In this document: piece by piece, positions 7,868 to 16,041 of the stretch
Layout of the letters: each line of letters begins with the position of its first letter
Numbering within the stretch: the stretch's first letter is position 1
Assembly (NCBI RefSeq): GCF_014206975.1
Contig: NZ_JACHOU010000003.1
Location: forward strand, 62,001 to 126,000
Direction: 5' to 3'
DNA length: 64,000 nt
DNA from: Aminobacter aganoensis
GTDB taxonomy: Bacteria > Pseudomonadota > Alphaproteobacteria > Rhizobiales > Rhizobiaceae
The notes under the pieces: model-generated
Database searches by the model: none
What the model was told of the DNA's origin: nothing
Seen by the model: only the letters and a program-made list of their open reading frames with translations
Program-made: the position numbers and the translations under genes

Positions 7868-8614
7868 ATGGACTGGTCGTTTCAACTCTACAGCGCCCGC
7901 AATTTCCAGCCCTGGAGCAAGGTGCTGAAGACCCTTGCTGCACTCGGCTATCGCCAGGTCGAGGGCTATGGCGCGGTCTACGGAGATGCCGTGGCCTTCC
8001 GCGCCCTGCTCGACGAGAGCGGCCTCGCCATGCCGAGCGGCCATTTCGACATGAACCTGCTGGAGCAGGATTTTGCCAGGGCCGCCGGCATCGCCGGGAC
8101 GCTCGGCATGGAGCTGATCGCCTGTCCGTGGCTCGAGCCCACCGACCGCCCGGCCGATGCCGAAGGCTGGCGCGCCTTCGGCAGGCGTCTCGCCGCCATC
8201 GGCGCGAAAACCAGGGACGCAGGCTTCGACTTTGCCTGGCACAACCACGACTTCGAGCTTCAGCCACTCGACGACGGATCGGTGCCGCAGCGTCTCCTGC
8301 TGGAGGCGGCGCCCGACCTCGGCTGGGAAATGGACGTCGCCTGGGTGATTCGAGGCGGCTCTGACCCGCTGCACTGGATCGAGGAATTCGGCCCGCGCAT
8401 CGTCGCCGCCCACGTCAAGGACATCGCGCAGCAGGGCGAGGCGGCCGGCGAGGACGGCTGGTCGGACGTCGGTCACGGCATCGTCGACTGGGCCGGATTG
8501 GTGATCGCGCTGCGCAACCGTACGCCGGCCCGCCTTTTCGTCATGGAGCACGACAATCCAGCCGATTTCGACCGCTTCGCAAAGCGGTCGATCGAAGCTG
8601 CCAGGACCTTCTAG
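7868..8614 (+). CDS. Sugar phosphate isomerase/epimerase family protein (TIM barrel)
   Basis: A 248-residue member of the AP-endonuclease-2-like TIM-barrel family, which includes sugar and inositol isomerases, epimerases and dehydratases. Metal-ligand segments typical of the fold are visible: WHNHDFEL, WEMDVAWV, AAHVKDI and the terminal FVMEHDNP. The start at 7868 gives MDWSFQLYSARN, the usual N-terminal strand; an upstream in-frame extension reads as non-coding. The dehydrogenase gene starts 12 bp downstream. Together with the Gfo/Idh and aldo/keto reductase genes it probably works on an unusual sugar or polyol; the substrate is not identifiable. Confidence 0.8.
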   Translation: MDWSFQLYSARNFQPWSKVLKTLAALGYRQVEGYGAVYGDAVAFRALLDESGLAMPSGHFDMNLLEQDFARAAGIAGTLGMELIACPWLEPTDRPADAEGWRAFGRRLAAIGAKTRDAGFDFAWHNHDFELQPLDDGSVPQRLLLEAAPDLGWEMDVAWVIRGGSDPLHWIEEFGPRIVAAHVKDIAQQGEAAGEDGWSDVGHGIVDWAGLVIALRNRTPARLFVMEHDNPADFDRFAKRSIEAARTF

Positions 8615-8626
8615 GGGGAGCATCGC

Positions 8627-9769
8627 ATGGCACGGAAACTTGGCGTCGGGGTGATCGGCTGCGGCAATATCTCGAAGACCTATTTTCAGCACGCACCTCA
8701 GTTCCGCGGCATCGAGATGCGCGCCTGCGCCGACATCAACATGGATGCCGCACGCAGCCGGGCGAAGGAGTTCAAGCTGCGCGCCGAGACGGTCGAGGGG
8801 CTGCTGGCGTCAGCCGACATCGACATCATCGTCAACCTGACCATTCCGGCCGTGCATTACGAGGTCTCGAAGCTGGCCATCGAGGCCGGTAAGCACGTCT
8901 ATTCCGAAAAGCCCTTCGTGCTGGCGATCAAGGACGGTCTCGACCTCAAGAGGCGCGCCGACAGGAAGGGCGTCCGCATCGGCTCGGCGCCCGACACCTT
9001 CCTCGGCGGGTCGCACCAGTTGGCGCGGCATCTGATCGACAGCGGCAAGCTCGGCAAGATCACGTCAGGCACCTGCCATGTGATGAGCCACGGCATGGAG
9101 CAGTGGCACCCCAACCCGGATTTCTTCTTCCAGCCGGGCGGCGGCCCGATCCTCGACCTCGGGCCCTACTACATCGCCAATCTGGTGCAGCTCATCGGTC
9201 CGGTGAAGCGTGTCGCCGCACTGGCCTCGATCCCGGCCAAGGAGCGGACGATCTCGTCGAAGCCGCGCGCCGGCGAAAGGATACCGGTGACGACGCCGAC
9301 GACGATCCTGGCCCTGATGGAATTCGACGCCGGCGCTGTCTTCACCTTCAATGCCAGCTGGGACGTCTGGCACAGCGGCCATGCCCCGATGGAGCTCTAT
9401 GGCGAGGCCGGCACCATCCACATGCCCGACCCCAATTTCTTCGGCGGCGACTTGCGTTACACCAGGGGTGAAAAGCCGGTGAAGACGCTGCCGAGGTGGG
9501 ACCACCCGTTCTCGATAGCCAACGAGAAGCATCCGGAAGGCATGATGGCCAATTACCGTACAGCAGGCCTCGCCGACATGGCGCTGGCGATCCTGCAGGG
9601 CAGGCCGCACCGCTGCTCGCTGGAGCTCGCCAACCACGTCATCGACGTCATGACCGGAATCCTGAAATCGGGCGAGACGAGGAAATTCGTCGACATGCAG
9701 ACCACCTGCGAACGGCCCGAGCGGCTCGGCCCCGCCGCAGCAAGGGGGCTGCTGGCATCGGCAAAATAG
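8627..9769 (+). CDS. Gfo/Idh/MocA-family oxidoreductase
   Basis: NAD(P)-dependent sugar or inositol dehydrogenase of 380 residues. The N-terminal Rossmann motif is GVIGCGNISKTYFQ (residues 7-20), and the family signature YSEKPFVLAIKDG (about residues 92-104) carries the conserved Lys-Pro. The C-terminal alpha/beta domain includes GGPILDLGPYYIANLVQLIG, which supplies the usual active-site Asp. A GGGGAG ribosome site precedes the ATG by a few bases. It is the middle gene of a three-gene run controlled by the paired operators upstream. Substrate unknown. Confidence 0.85.
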   Translation: MARKLGVGVIGCGNISKTYFQHAPQFRGIEMRACADINMDAARSRAKEFKLRAETVEGLLASADIDIIVNLTIPAVHYEVSKLAIEAGKHVYSEKPFVLAIKDGLDLKRRADRKGVRIGSAPDTFLGGSHQLARHLIDSGKLGKITSGTCHVMSHGMEQWHPNPDFFFQPGGGPILDLGPYYIANLVQLIGPVKRVAALASIPAKERTISSKPRAGERIPVTTPTTILALMEFDAGAVFTFNASWDVWHSGHAPMELYGEAGTIHMPDPNFFGGDLRYTRGEKPVKTLPRWDHPFSIANEKHPEGMMANYRTAGLADMALAILQGRPHRCSLELANHVIDVMTGILKSGETRKFVDMQTTCERPERLGPAAARGLLASAK

Positions 9770-9824
9770 GCTAAGAGAAGGGGACGGCGTCATCCGCCGA
9801 TTCCCCTTCTTCGAGGACAGCATC

Positions 9825-10877
9825 ATGACCTGGCAGCCGGCCGCAAACCGCTACGAAAACATGGTCTACAACCGCGTCGGCAGGTCGGGCCTCAAATTGC
9901 CCGCGATCTCCCTTGGCCTGTGGCACAATTTCGGCGAGGACACGCCGCACCAGACCAAGCGCGCCATCTGCCAGAAGGCGTTCGATCTCGGCATCACCCA
10001 TTTCGATCTCGCCAACAACTACGGCCCGCCGCACGGTTCGGCCGAGACCGCCTTCGGCGAGATCCTGCGCACCGATTTCGCCGGCCTGCGCGACGAGATG
10101 ATCATCACCACCAAGGCCGGCTACGACATGTGGCCCGGGCCGTATGGCGAGTGGGGCAGCCGCAAATATGTGCTGGCGAGCCTCGATCAGAGCCTCAAGC
10201 GCATGGGCCTCGACTACGTCGACATCTTCTACTCGCACCGCTTCGACCCTGACACGCCTCTCGAAGAGACGATGGGCGCGCTCGACCATGCCGTGCGCTC
10301 TGGCAAGGCGCTCTATGCCGGCATCTCGTCCTACAACGCCCAGCGCACCCGCGAGGCTGCCGACATCCTGAAGCGGCTCGGCACGCCGTGCCTGATCCAC
10401 CAGCCCAGCTATTCGCTGATCAACCGCTGGGTCGAGGACGACGGCCTGCTCGATGCGCTGGACGGGCTCGGCATCGGCTCGATCGTGTTCTCGCCGCTGG
10501 CCCAGGGCATGCTGACCGGCAAGTACCTCCAGGGCGTGCCGGAAGGCAGCCGTGCGTCGCAGGGCAAGTCGCTGCGGCAGGCTTTCCTCAGCGACAAGAC
10601 GCTTGCCAACATCCGTGCGCTCAATGCCATCGCCGAGCGCCGCGGCCAGACGCTGGCGCAGATGGCGCTGGCCTGGGTGCTGCGCGGCGGCCGCGTGACC
10701 TCTGCGCTGATCGGGGCCAGCCGTCCCGAGCAGGTCGAGGATTGCGTCGGTGCGGTCAGGAACCTGGCCTTCAGCGATGCCGAGCTGGCCGAGATCGACC
10801 AGTATGCGCGCGACGCCGACATCAACCTCTGGGCACGCTCGGCCGAGCGCGAAGGCCCGGCGCGGCAGAAGAAGTAG
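9825..10877 (+). CDS. gpr: Aldo/keto reductase, Gpr/YghZ-like (L-glyceraldehyde 3-phosphate reductase type)
   Basis: NADPH-dependent (beta/alpha)8 aldo/keto reductase of 350 residues. The catalytic tetrad segments are FDLANNYGPPHGSAE (Asp, Tyr), TTKAGYDMWPGPYGEWGSRKY (Lys) and YSHRFDPDTPLEE (His). The GYDMWPGPYGEWGSRKY loop and near-350 length are characteristic of the YghZ/Gpr subgroup, which reduces L-glyceraldehyde 3-phosphate and methylglyoxal. It follows the dehydrogenase by 55 bp and is probably co-transcribed. Whether it acts on the pathway's sugar or on toxic aldehydes formed from it is open. Confidence 0.85.
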   Translation: MTWQPAANRYENMVYNRVGRSGLKLPAISLGLWHNFGEDTPHQTKRAICQKAFDLGITHFDLANNYGPPHGSAETAFGEILRTDFAGLRDEMIITTKAGYDMWPGPYGEWGSRKYVLASLDQSLKRMGLDYVDIFYSHRFDPDTPLEETMGALDHAVRSGKALYAGISSYNAQRTREAADILKRLGTPCLIHQPSYSLINRWVEDDGLLDALDGLGIGSIVFSPLAQGMLTGKYLQGVPEGSRASQGKSLRQAFLSDKTLANIRALNAIAERRGQTLAQMALAWVLRGGRVTSALIGASRPEQVEDCVGAVRNLAFSDAELAEIDQYARDADINLWARSAEREGPARQKK

Positions 10878-10920
10878 GGGGGCTGGGGCGTGTCCTTCGG
10901 CGCGGCTGCGTTTGTCAGGA

Positions 10921-11075
10921 TACCCCCACCCCTTACCCCTCCCCACAAGGGGGAGGGGAAACGGCACCGTTGCGCCACTCAAAGCCTTTGAAGGCTGTCG
11001 TCTTTCGAGATTCGCGTATGGCGCCGCCGGCCAATCCCCCTCCCCCTTGTGGGGAGGGGTTAGGGGTGGGGGTAC
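10921..11075. repeat. Large inverted repeat with perfect 38-bp arms
   Basis: Bases 10921-10958 and 11038-11075 are exact reverse complements over 38 bp, starting TACCCCCACCCCTTACCCCT on the left. The arms flank a 79-bp spacer that contains no gene. Each arm has its own small CCCTCCCC...GGGGAGGG dyad. The element fills most of the gap between the aldo/keto reductase and zur, and resembles the C-rich dispersed intergenic repeats of rhizobia. It would form a very stable hairpin in either transcript. Confidence 0.85.
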
Positions 11076-11250
11076 GGGGCGCTCAAGTCTGGTCAGGGTG
11101 TTCGCCACAGGTGCGACATCTGCCCGAAGTGCTCCAACATTGTCTTTGCCGGCGGGACGCGCTAGCAAAACCTGTGTCCAATCGCCATCTTGGGGCGATG
11201 GATTGTTCCGTCCGGGCATCGGCCCGGCCGAGGAAGGTGAAAGCGGAAAG

Positions 11251-11664
11251 ATGGCGGCGCGGGCTACGCTGACGAAGAACCAGCGAATGGTTCTGGACAA
11301 ACTGGAAGCGGCACGCGGCCCGCTCAGCGCCTACACGCTGCTCGACCAGTTGCGCGAGCATGGTTTTCGCGCGCCGCTGCAGGTCTACCGTGCGCTCGAG
11401 GTGCTGGTGAAGGACGGCTTCGTCCACCGCCTCGAAAGCCTCAACGCCTTCGTCGCCTGTTCCGAGCCGCACGACCACAGCCATCACAACCACCGCATGA
11501 CTGCTTTCGCCATCTGCGACACCTGTGGCCAGGTCATCGAGATGTCCGACGAACTGGTCGGCAAGCAGCTCGACGATTGGGTCGGCTCGACCGGCTTCGT
11601 CGCCAAGAAGGCGGTCATCGAGTTTCGCGGCACTTGCGCCAAATGCGCCGCGATTGCCGCCTGA
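11251..11664 (+). CDS. zur: Zinc uptake regulator Zur (Fur family)
   Basis: A 137-residue Fur-family protein with Zur hallmarks. The winged helix (KNQRMVLDKLEAARGPLSAYTLLDQL, recognition helix APLQVYRALEVLVKDGFVHRL) is followed by SLNAFVAC, a His-rich HDHSHHNH stretch and two CxxC pairs (ICDTCG and GTCAKCA) that hold structural zinc. It would repress zinc import genes when zinc is plentiful. In many rhizobia zur sits by znuABC; here it is alone, between a repeat element and a convergent LysE gene. The start at 11251 follows GGAAGGTGAAAGCGGAAAG. Confidence 0.88.
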   Translation: MAARATLTKNQRMVLDKLEAARGPLSAYTLLDQLREHGFRAPLQVYRALEVLVKDGFVHRLESLNAFVACSEPHDHSHHNHRMTAFAICDTCGQVIEMSDELVGKQLDDWVGSTGFVAKKAVIEFRGTCAKCAAIAA

Positions 11665-11667
11665 CGG

Positions 11668-12297
11668 TCAGCGCGCCGTCGAGAACGCGAACCAGATCGC
11701 CACGGCCGCCAAAAGCGCCGACAGCGCCTGTCGTGCGACCTTTTCGACCTTCGGGTTGTTGAGCAGGGGCTCCAGCTGGCTCGCCAGCACCACGATCAGG
11801 CAATGGATGACGGTGGCGACCGCCACATAGATGGCGGTCAGCGTCAGCGTTTGCGCCAGCACCGGCCGTTCGGCGACGATGAATGTCGGCAGCACCGCGA
11901 CATAGAACACCGCAGCCTTTGGATTGAGCAGGTTGGTCACCAGCCCGCGCGTGAAGTAGCGCCGGCCCGGGTCGCCGCTTTCGGCGGCCGCGTCGCCAGG
12001 GCCTCGCCAGCCTTCATAGGCGAGGTAGAGCAGGAACAGCACGCCGCTCCAGCGCAGGCCTTCGTAGAGCAGGTTGGAGGTGTGGATCAGCTCGGTGACG
12101 CCGAGCCCGGCCACCACGCCGACGACGGCGAGGCCGAGCGCGATGCCGGCCACGGTGGCGAAACCGGCGCGCCGGCCTTCGCCGGCCGACACCAGCGCCA
12201 GGTAGGTCATGTTCGGCCCCGGCGTCAGCTCGATGATCAGCGATGTCAGGGCGAAGGAGGCGAGCGTCGACGCATCCGGCGACGTCGCGAACTCCAT
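11668..12297 (-). CDS. LysE-family amino-acid exporter
   Basis: Inner-membrane LysE/RhtB-type translocator, 209 residues with about six membrane segments. The family signature TSLIIELTPGPNMTYLALVSAGEGRRAG is at residues 17-44 and GLVTNLLNPKAAVFYVAVLPTF at about residues 118-139. The ATG at 12297 is one base past the polA stop, so it is probably translated from the polA message. The exported metabolite is unknown. Its stop nearly abuts that of zur. Confidence 0.85.
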   Translation of the reverse strand: MEFATSPDASTLASFALTSLIIELTPGPNMTYLALVSAGEGRRAGFATVAGIALGLAVVGVVAGLGVTELIHTSNLLYEGLRWSGVLFLLYLAYEGWRGPGDAAAESGDPGRRYFTRGLVTNLLNPKAAVFYVAVLPTFIVAERPVLAQTLTLTAIYVAVATVIHCLIVVLASQLEPLLNNPKVEKVARQALSALLAAVAIWFAFSTAR

Positions 12298-12298
12298 C

Positions 12299-15265
12299 TC
12301 AGTGGGCCTCGTCCCAGCTATGGGCGCCATGGGCGTCGACGCGCAGCGGCACCGACATCGACACCGCCGGCATGGCGGCGTTTTCCATGACATGGCGGAC
12401 GACGGGGATCGTCGCCTCGACTTCGGTCTCGACCGTCTCGAAGATCAGTTCGTCGTGCACCTGCAGCAGCATCCGCGCCGACAGCTTGGCGGTGGCAAGC
12501 GCGTCCTCCATGCGGATCATGGCGCGGCGGATGATGTCGGCGGCCGTTCCCTGCAGGCGGGCGTTGATCGAGGCGCGTTCGTTGAAGGCACGCACCGACG
12601 GGTTGGACGAGCGGATTTCCGGATAGTGGATGCGCCGGCCGAAGATGGTCTCGACATAGCCGTTGTCGCGGCAGAACGCCTTGGTTTCGTCCATGTAGGC
12701 GCGGATGCCGGGGAAGCGCTCGAAATACTTCCGGATGTAGTCGGAGGCTTCCTCGCGCGGGATCGACAGCTGGTTGGCGAGGCCGAAGGCTGAGATGCCG
12801 TAGATGATGCCGAAATTGATCGCCTTGGCCCTGCGGCGGATCTCCGAGGGCATGCCCTCCACCGGCACCGAGAACATCTCGGACGCCGTCATGGCGTGGA
12901 TGTCGACGCCGTCGGCGAAGGCCTGCTTGAGCTGGGCGATGTCGGCGACATGGGCGAGCACGCGCAGCTCGATCTGGCTGTAGTCGGCCGAGATCAGCTT
13001 GTTGCCCTTGTCGGCGATGAAGGCGGTGCGGATCTTGCGGCCTTCGGCGGTGCGGATCGGGATGTTCTGCAGGTTCGGGTCCGACGACGACAGCCGGCCG
13101 GTGGTGGTGGCGGCCAGCGCGTAGGAGGTGTGGACGCGCTTGGTGTCGGGATTGATGAAGCCGGGCAGGGCGTCGGTGTAGGTCGATTTCAGCTTGGTCA
13201 GCTGGCGCCAGTCGACGATCTTGCGCGGCAGTTCATGGCCTTCGGCGGCAAGGTCTTCCAGCACCTGGGCCGAGGTCGACCACTGGCCGGTCTTGGTCTT
13301 GGTGCCGCCGGGCAGGCCCATGCGGCCGAACAGCAGGTCGCCGAGCTGCTTGGGCGAGCCGATGTTGAAGCGCTCGCCGGCGATGGCGTTGATCTCGTCC
13401 TCGAGACGGGCCGCGCCCTGGGCCAGTTCGCCCGACAGTCGCGACAGAATCTGGCGGTCGACCGAGATGCCGCGCTGCTCCATGCGGGCCAGCACCGGCA
13501 CCAGCGGCCGTTCCAGCCGCTCGTAGACGGAGACCACGCCCTTGGCGGCGAGGCGCGGCTTGAGCACGCGCCACAGCCGCAGCGCCACGTCGGCATCCTC
13601 GCCGGCATAGGCGGTGGCCCTGTCGATATCGACCTCGTCCAGGCCGACGACATTCCTGCCCGAACCGGCAATCTCCTTGAACGGGATCGGCGTGTGGCCG
13701 AGCCATTTTTCCGACAGGGAATCCGCACCGTGGCCGCCACTGGTGCCGCCGTCGAGCACGTAGGACAACAGCATGGTGTCGTCGAACGACCTGAGGTCGA
13801 TGCCGTGCCGGTCCAGGACCACGAGGTCGTATTTCAGGTTCTGCGCGACCTTGAGCACCGAGGCGTCTTCGAGCAGCGGCTTGAGGGCGGCGATCGCGTC
13901 GCGCACCGGAATCTGGTTTTCGACCAGCCCGCCGCCGAGAAGATCGCCGCGGCCGCTCTTGTGGGTCAGCGGCACATAGGCGGCGCGGCCGGGCGCGACT
14001 GCCAGCGAAAAGCCGACCAGCTCGGCCTGCATGGGGTCGAGCGAAGTGGTCTTGGTGTCGAAGGCAACGACGCCGGCCTCCCTTGCCTCGGCGATCCACT
14101 GCGTCAGGGTCGCCAGGTCGCGGATGGTGGCATAGGCGGCATGGTCGAACTTCTGCGACGCCGCCGTTTCGGCCAGCCGGTTTGCGAGGGCGGTCGGGGT
14201 GTCGGCCACGTTGCCGTTTTCGGCAGCGGCGGACGAGGCTGCGGCAGCGGCGTTGCCGCCGTTCGCACGCGCAGCAGGAGCCGCCGCTGGTGCCGCACCC
14301 GCGCCGACATCGGGCCCATGCGCATCGGCGCCCCATTGCACGGCGACGGGCACAGCCTCGATCTCGCCGGCCTCGGTGCCGGTGGCCTCGGCGACGCGGC
14401 GCGTCAGCGAGGTGAATTCCATGGTCTTGAGGAAGCCGATCAGCTTCGGCCCGTTGGGTGGCTGAAGCACGAAGTCTTCCAGTCCATCGGCTACCGGCAC
14501 GTCGACCTTGAGCCGCACCAGCTCGCGCGAAATGCGTGCCTTTTCGGTGTTGTCGATGATCGACTGGCGGCGCTTGTCCTGCTTGATCTCGGAGGCGCGG
14601 GCGAGCAGCGTGTCGAGGTCGCCGAACTGCTCCAGCAGCTGTGCTGCCGTCTTCGGGCCGATGCCGGGCACGCCGGGCACGTTGTCGACCGAGTCGCCGG
14701 TCAGCGCCTGCAGGTCGATCATCTTTTCCGGCGGCACGCCCCACTTCTCGATGACCTCGGGGATGTTGATCTGGCGATCCTTCATCGGGTCGTACATTGT
14801 GACGCTTGGACCGACGAGTTGCATCAGGTCCTTGTCGGAGGAGACGATGGTGGTGTCACCGCCCGCCTCGCAGGCAAGCCTGGCATAGGTGGCGATCAGG
14901 TCGTCGGCCTCGAAACCCTCCATCTCGATGCAGGGCAGCTCGAAAGCCTTGGTCGCCTGCCGGATCAGGCCGAATTGCGGGATCAGGTCTTCCGGCGGCG
15001 CCGAGCGGTTGGCCTTGTATTCGGGATAGAGCTCGTTGCGGAAGGTCTTCGAGGAATAGTCGAAGATGACGGCGAAATGGGTCGGCACGACCCCAGCTTC
15101 GGTGTTGCGCGCGTCCAGCATCAGCTTCCACAACATGTTGCAGAAACCTGAGACGGCACCGACCGGAAGGCCGTCGGACTTGCGGGTCAGCGGCGGCAGC
15201 GCGTGATAGGCGCGGAAGATGTAGCCGGAGCCGTCGACAAGAAAGAGATGATCGCCTTTTTTCAT
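12299..15265 (-). CDS. polA: DNA polymerase I, with altered 3'-5' exonuclease motif
   Basis: Repair and Okazaki-fragment polymerase of 988 residues. The N-terminal 5' nuclease begins HLFLVDGSGYIFRAYHALPP; a low-complexity Ala-rich linker (about residues 315-355) follows; then come a 3'-5' exonuclease domain (about 375-570) and the family A polymerase with SADYSQIELRVLAH, RRAKAINFGIIYG and LQVHDELIFE. Exonuclease motif I reads FDTKTTSLD: the second carboxylate of the usual DxE is Lys 405 (AAG codon, complement of 14051-14053). Motifs II (NLKYDLVVL) and III (YAGEDADVAL) are intact. Proofreading may therefore be lost. It is followed directly by the LysE gene. Confidence 0.95.
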   Translation of the reverse strand: MKKGDHLFLVDGSGYIFRAYHALPPLTRKSDGLPVGAVSGFCNMLWKLMLDARNTEAGVVPTHFAVIFDYSSKTFRNELYPEYKANRSAPPEDLIPQFGLIRQATKAFELPCIEMEGFEADDLIATYARLACEAGGDTTIVSSDKDLMQLVGPSVTMYDPMKDRQINIPEVIEKWGVPPEKMIDLQALTGDSVDNVPGVPGIGPKTAAQLLEQFGDLDTLLARASEIKQDKRRQSIIDNTEKARISRELVRLKVDVPVADGLEDFVLQPPNGPKLIGFLKTMEFTSLTRRVAEATGTEAGEIEAVPVAVQWGADAHGPDVGAGAAPAAAPAARANGGNAAAAASSAAAENGNVADTPTALANRLAETAASQKFDHAAYATIRDLATLTQWIAEAREAGVVAFDTKTTSLDPMQAELVGFSLAVAPGRAAYVPLTHKSGRGDLLGGGLVENQIPVRDAIAALKPLLEDASVLKVAQNLKYDLVVLDRHGIDLRSFDDTMLLSYVLDGGTSGGHGADSLSEKWLGHTPIPFKEIAGSGRNVVGLDEVDIDRATAYAGEDADVALRLWRVLKPRLAAKGVVSVYERLERPLVPVLARMEQRGISVDRQILSRLSGELAQGAARLEDEINAIAGERFNIGSPKQLGDLLFGRMGLPGGTKTKTGQWSTSAQVLEDLAAEGHELPRKIVDWRQLTKLKSTYTDALPGFINPDTKRVHTSYALAATTTGRLSSSDPNLQNIPIRTAEGRKIRTAFIADKGNKLISADYSQIELRVLAHVADIAQLKQAFADGVDIHAMTASEMFSVPVEGMPSEIRRRAKAINFGIIYGISAFGLANQLSIPREEASDYIRKYFERFPGIRAYMDETKAFCRDNGYVETIFGRRIHYPEIRSSNPSVRAFNERASINARLQGTAADIIRRAMIRMEDALATAKLSARMLLQVHDELIFETVETEVEATIPVVRHVMENAAMPAVSMSVPLRVDAHGAHSWDEAH

Positions 15266-15488
15266 GGCGATACGGGTAGCTTGGCATAGCGCGGCTGTCC
15301 ATGGTCAAGCTGGTCCTGCCGCCGTCTACTGACAAGTCCTTTGCCCGCGCCGCATACTCGTCGTTGCCGAACGGGCGGCCTGCCTTGCCGCTCGCGGGTG
15401 CCGGTTGGCGGCGGCAGGTCATGGCGAAGCTTTTCCATTCTTCGCTGCGGTTGCAACGGCAATCAAGGCCCCAGGGCGATGATATCCT

Positions 15489-15719
15489 TCAAGTCGGGAC
15501 CAGGATTGCCAGTGGGTACTTTACGTTGGGGAAGAATTCAACCCAGTCATGGGTATCGCCGGTGTCGCGGCCTGCCTTTTCGACATTGATCTGGAGAGCT
15601 TTTCCTTCGCTATCCATGACATCGATTTCAGTGCCCACAGCAGCGGCGGCTTGCCGGTCGATGAATACCTCGGTGGCGTCGGAGGGGCCGATGGCGCGCG
15701 CAGGGCCGATCACGCGCAT
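15489..15719 (-). CDS. Small hypothetical protein
   Basis: A 76-residue frame beginning MRVIGPARAIGPSDATEVFID. It is soluble and mixed in composition (for example GTEIDVMDSEGKALQINVEKAG, then DWVEFFPNVKYPLA), reading like a real small domain rather than a high-GC shadow. No good ribosome site precedes the ATG at 15719; an in-frame ATG at 15782 would add 21 residues rich in Cys and Arg. It diverges from the 34-codon frame and terminator to its right. I do not recognise a family. Confidence 0.45.
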   Translation of the reverse strand: MRVIGPARAIGPSDATEVFIDRQAAAAVGTEIDVMDSEGKALQINVEKAGRDTGDTHDWVEFFPNVKYPLAILVPT

Positions 15720-15774
15720 GTTACAAAAGTGTAATCTTCGTGCCCTTGAATCGCCATGTTCAAAGGAACAAATA

Positions 15775-15879
15775 ATGGGCATCGGCAGTTTTTGCCGAAG
15801 TCCGGTCTCAGGCCCGTCCCCCGCCTATCCGGACCCTGCGGCAGCCTCATCCCCCTCTCCGGGCTGCCGCACCGTTTGA
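15775..15879 (+). CDS. Possible 34-residue leader peptide
   Basis: A short frame (MGIGSFCRSPVSGPSPAYPD..., Pro/Ser rich) is preceded by AAAGGA at a normal distance and ends six bases before a strong intrinsic terminator. A short translated frame followed at once by a terminator, with an enzyme gene behind, is the shape of a transcription attenuator. It may equally be chance or part of a small RNA. No regulatory codon run is obvious beyond the prolines and serines. Confidence 0.3.
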   Translation: MGIGSFCRSPVSGPSPAYPDPAAASSPSPGCRTV

Positions 15880-15884
15880 AGAAT

Positions 15885-15926
15885 GTGCCGCCGTGGCTCC
15901 CCCCTCCACCACGGCGGCACTTTTTT
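15885..15926 (+). terminator. Strong intrinsic terminator upstream of the M20 peptidase gene
   Basis: A perfect 12-bp stem (GTGCCGCCGTGG at 15885-15896 pairs with 15909-15920), a 12-base loop and a run of six T. It faces rightward and lies 115 bp before the peptidase start, so it ends a short transcript arising to its left, or acts as an attenuator. Confidence 0.8.
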
Positions 15927-16041
15927 ATCCCGACATTGCCGCGATCGTCATGCAGCCTTGGCCGTTGGCCCAATCCTGCCGGCTTTTCGTTTTCCCTTTG
16001 GCCAACTAGGTTGCGCCGCAGAAGAATCGAAAGGCACTCAA

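Noticed and set aside
12896-15151. 751-codon frame antisense to polA
   Set aside because: Composition (Gly/Arg/His/Asp rich) is typical of codon-position shadowing; polA motifs on the other strand are decisive.
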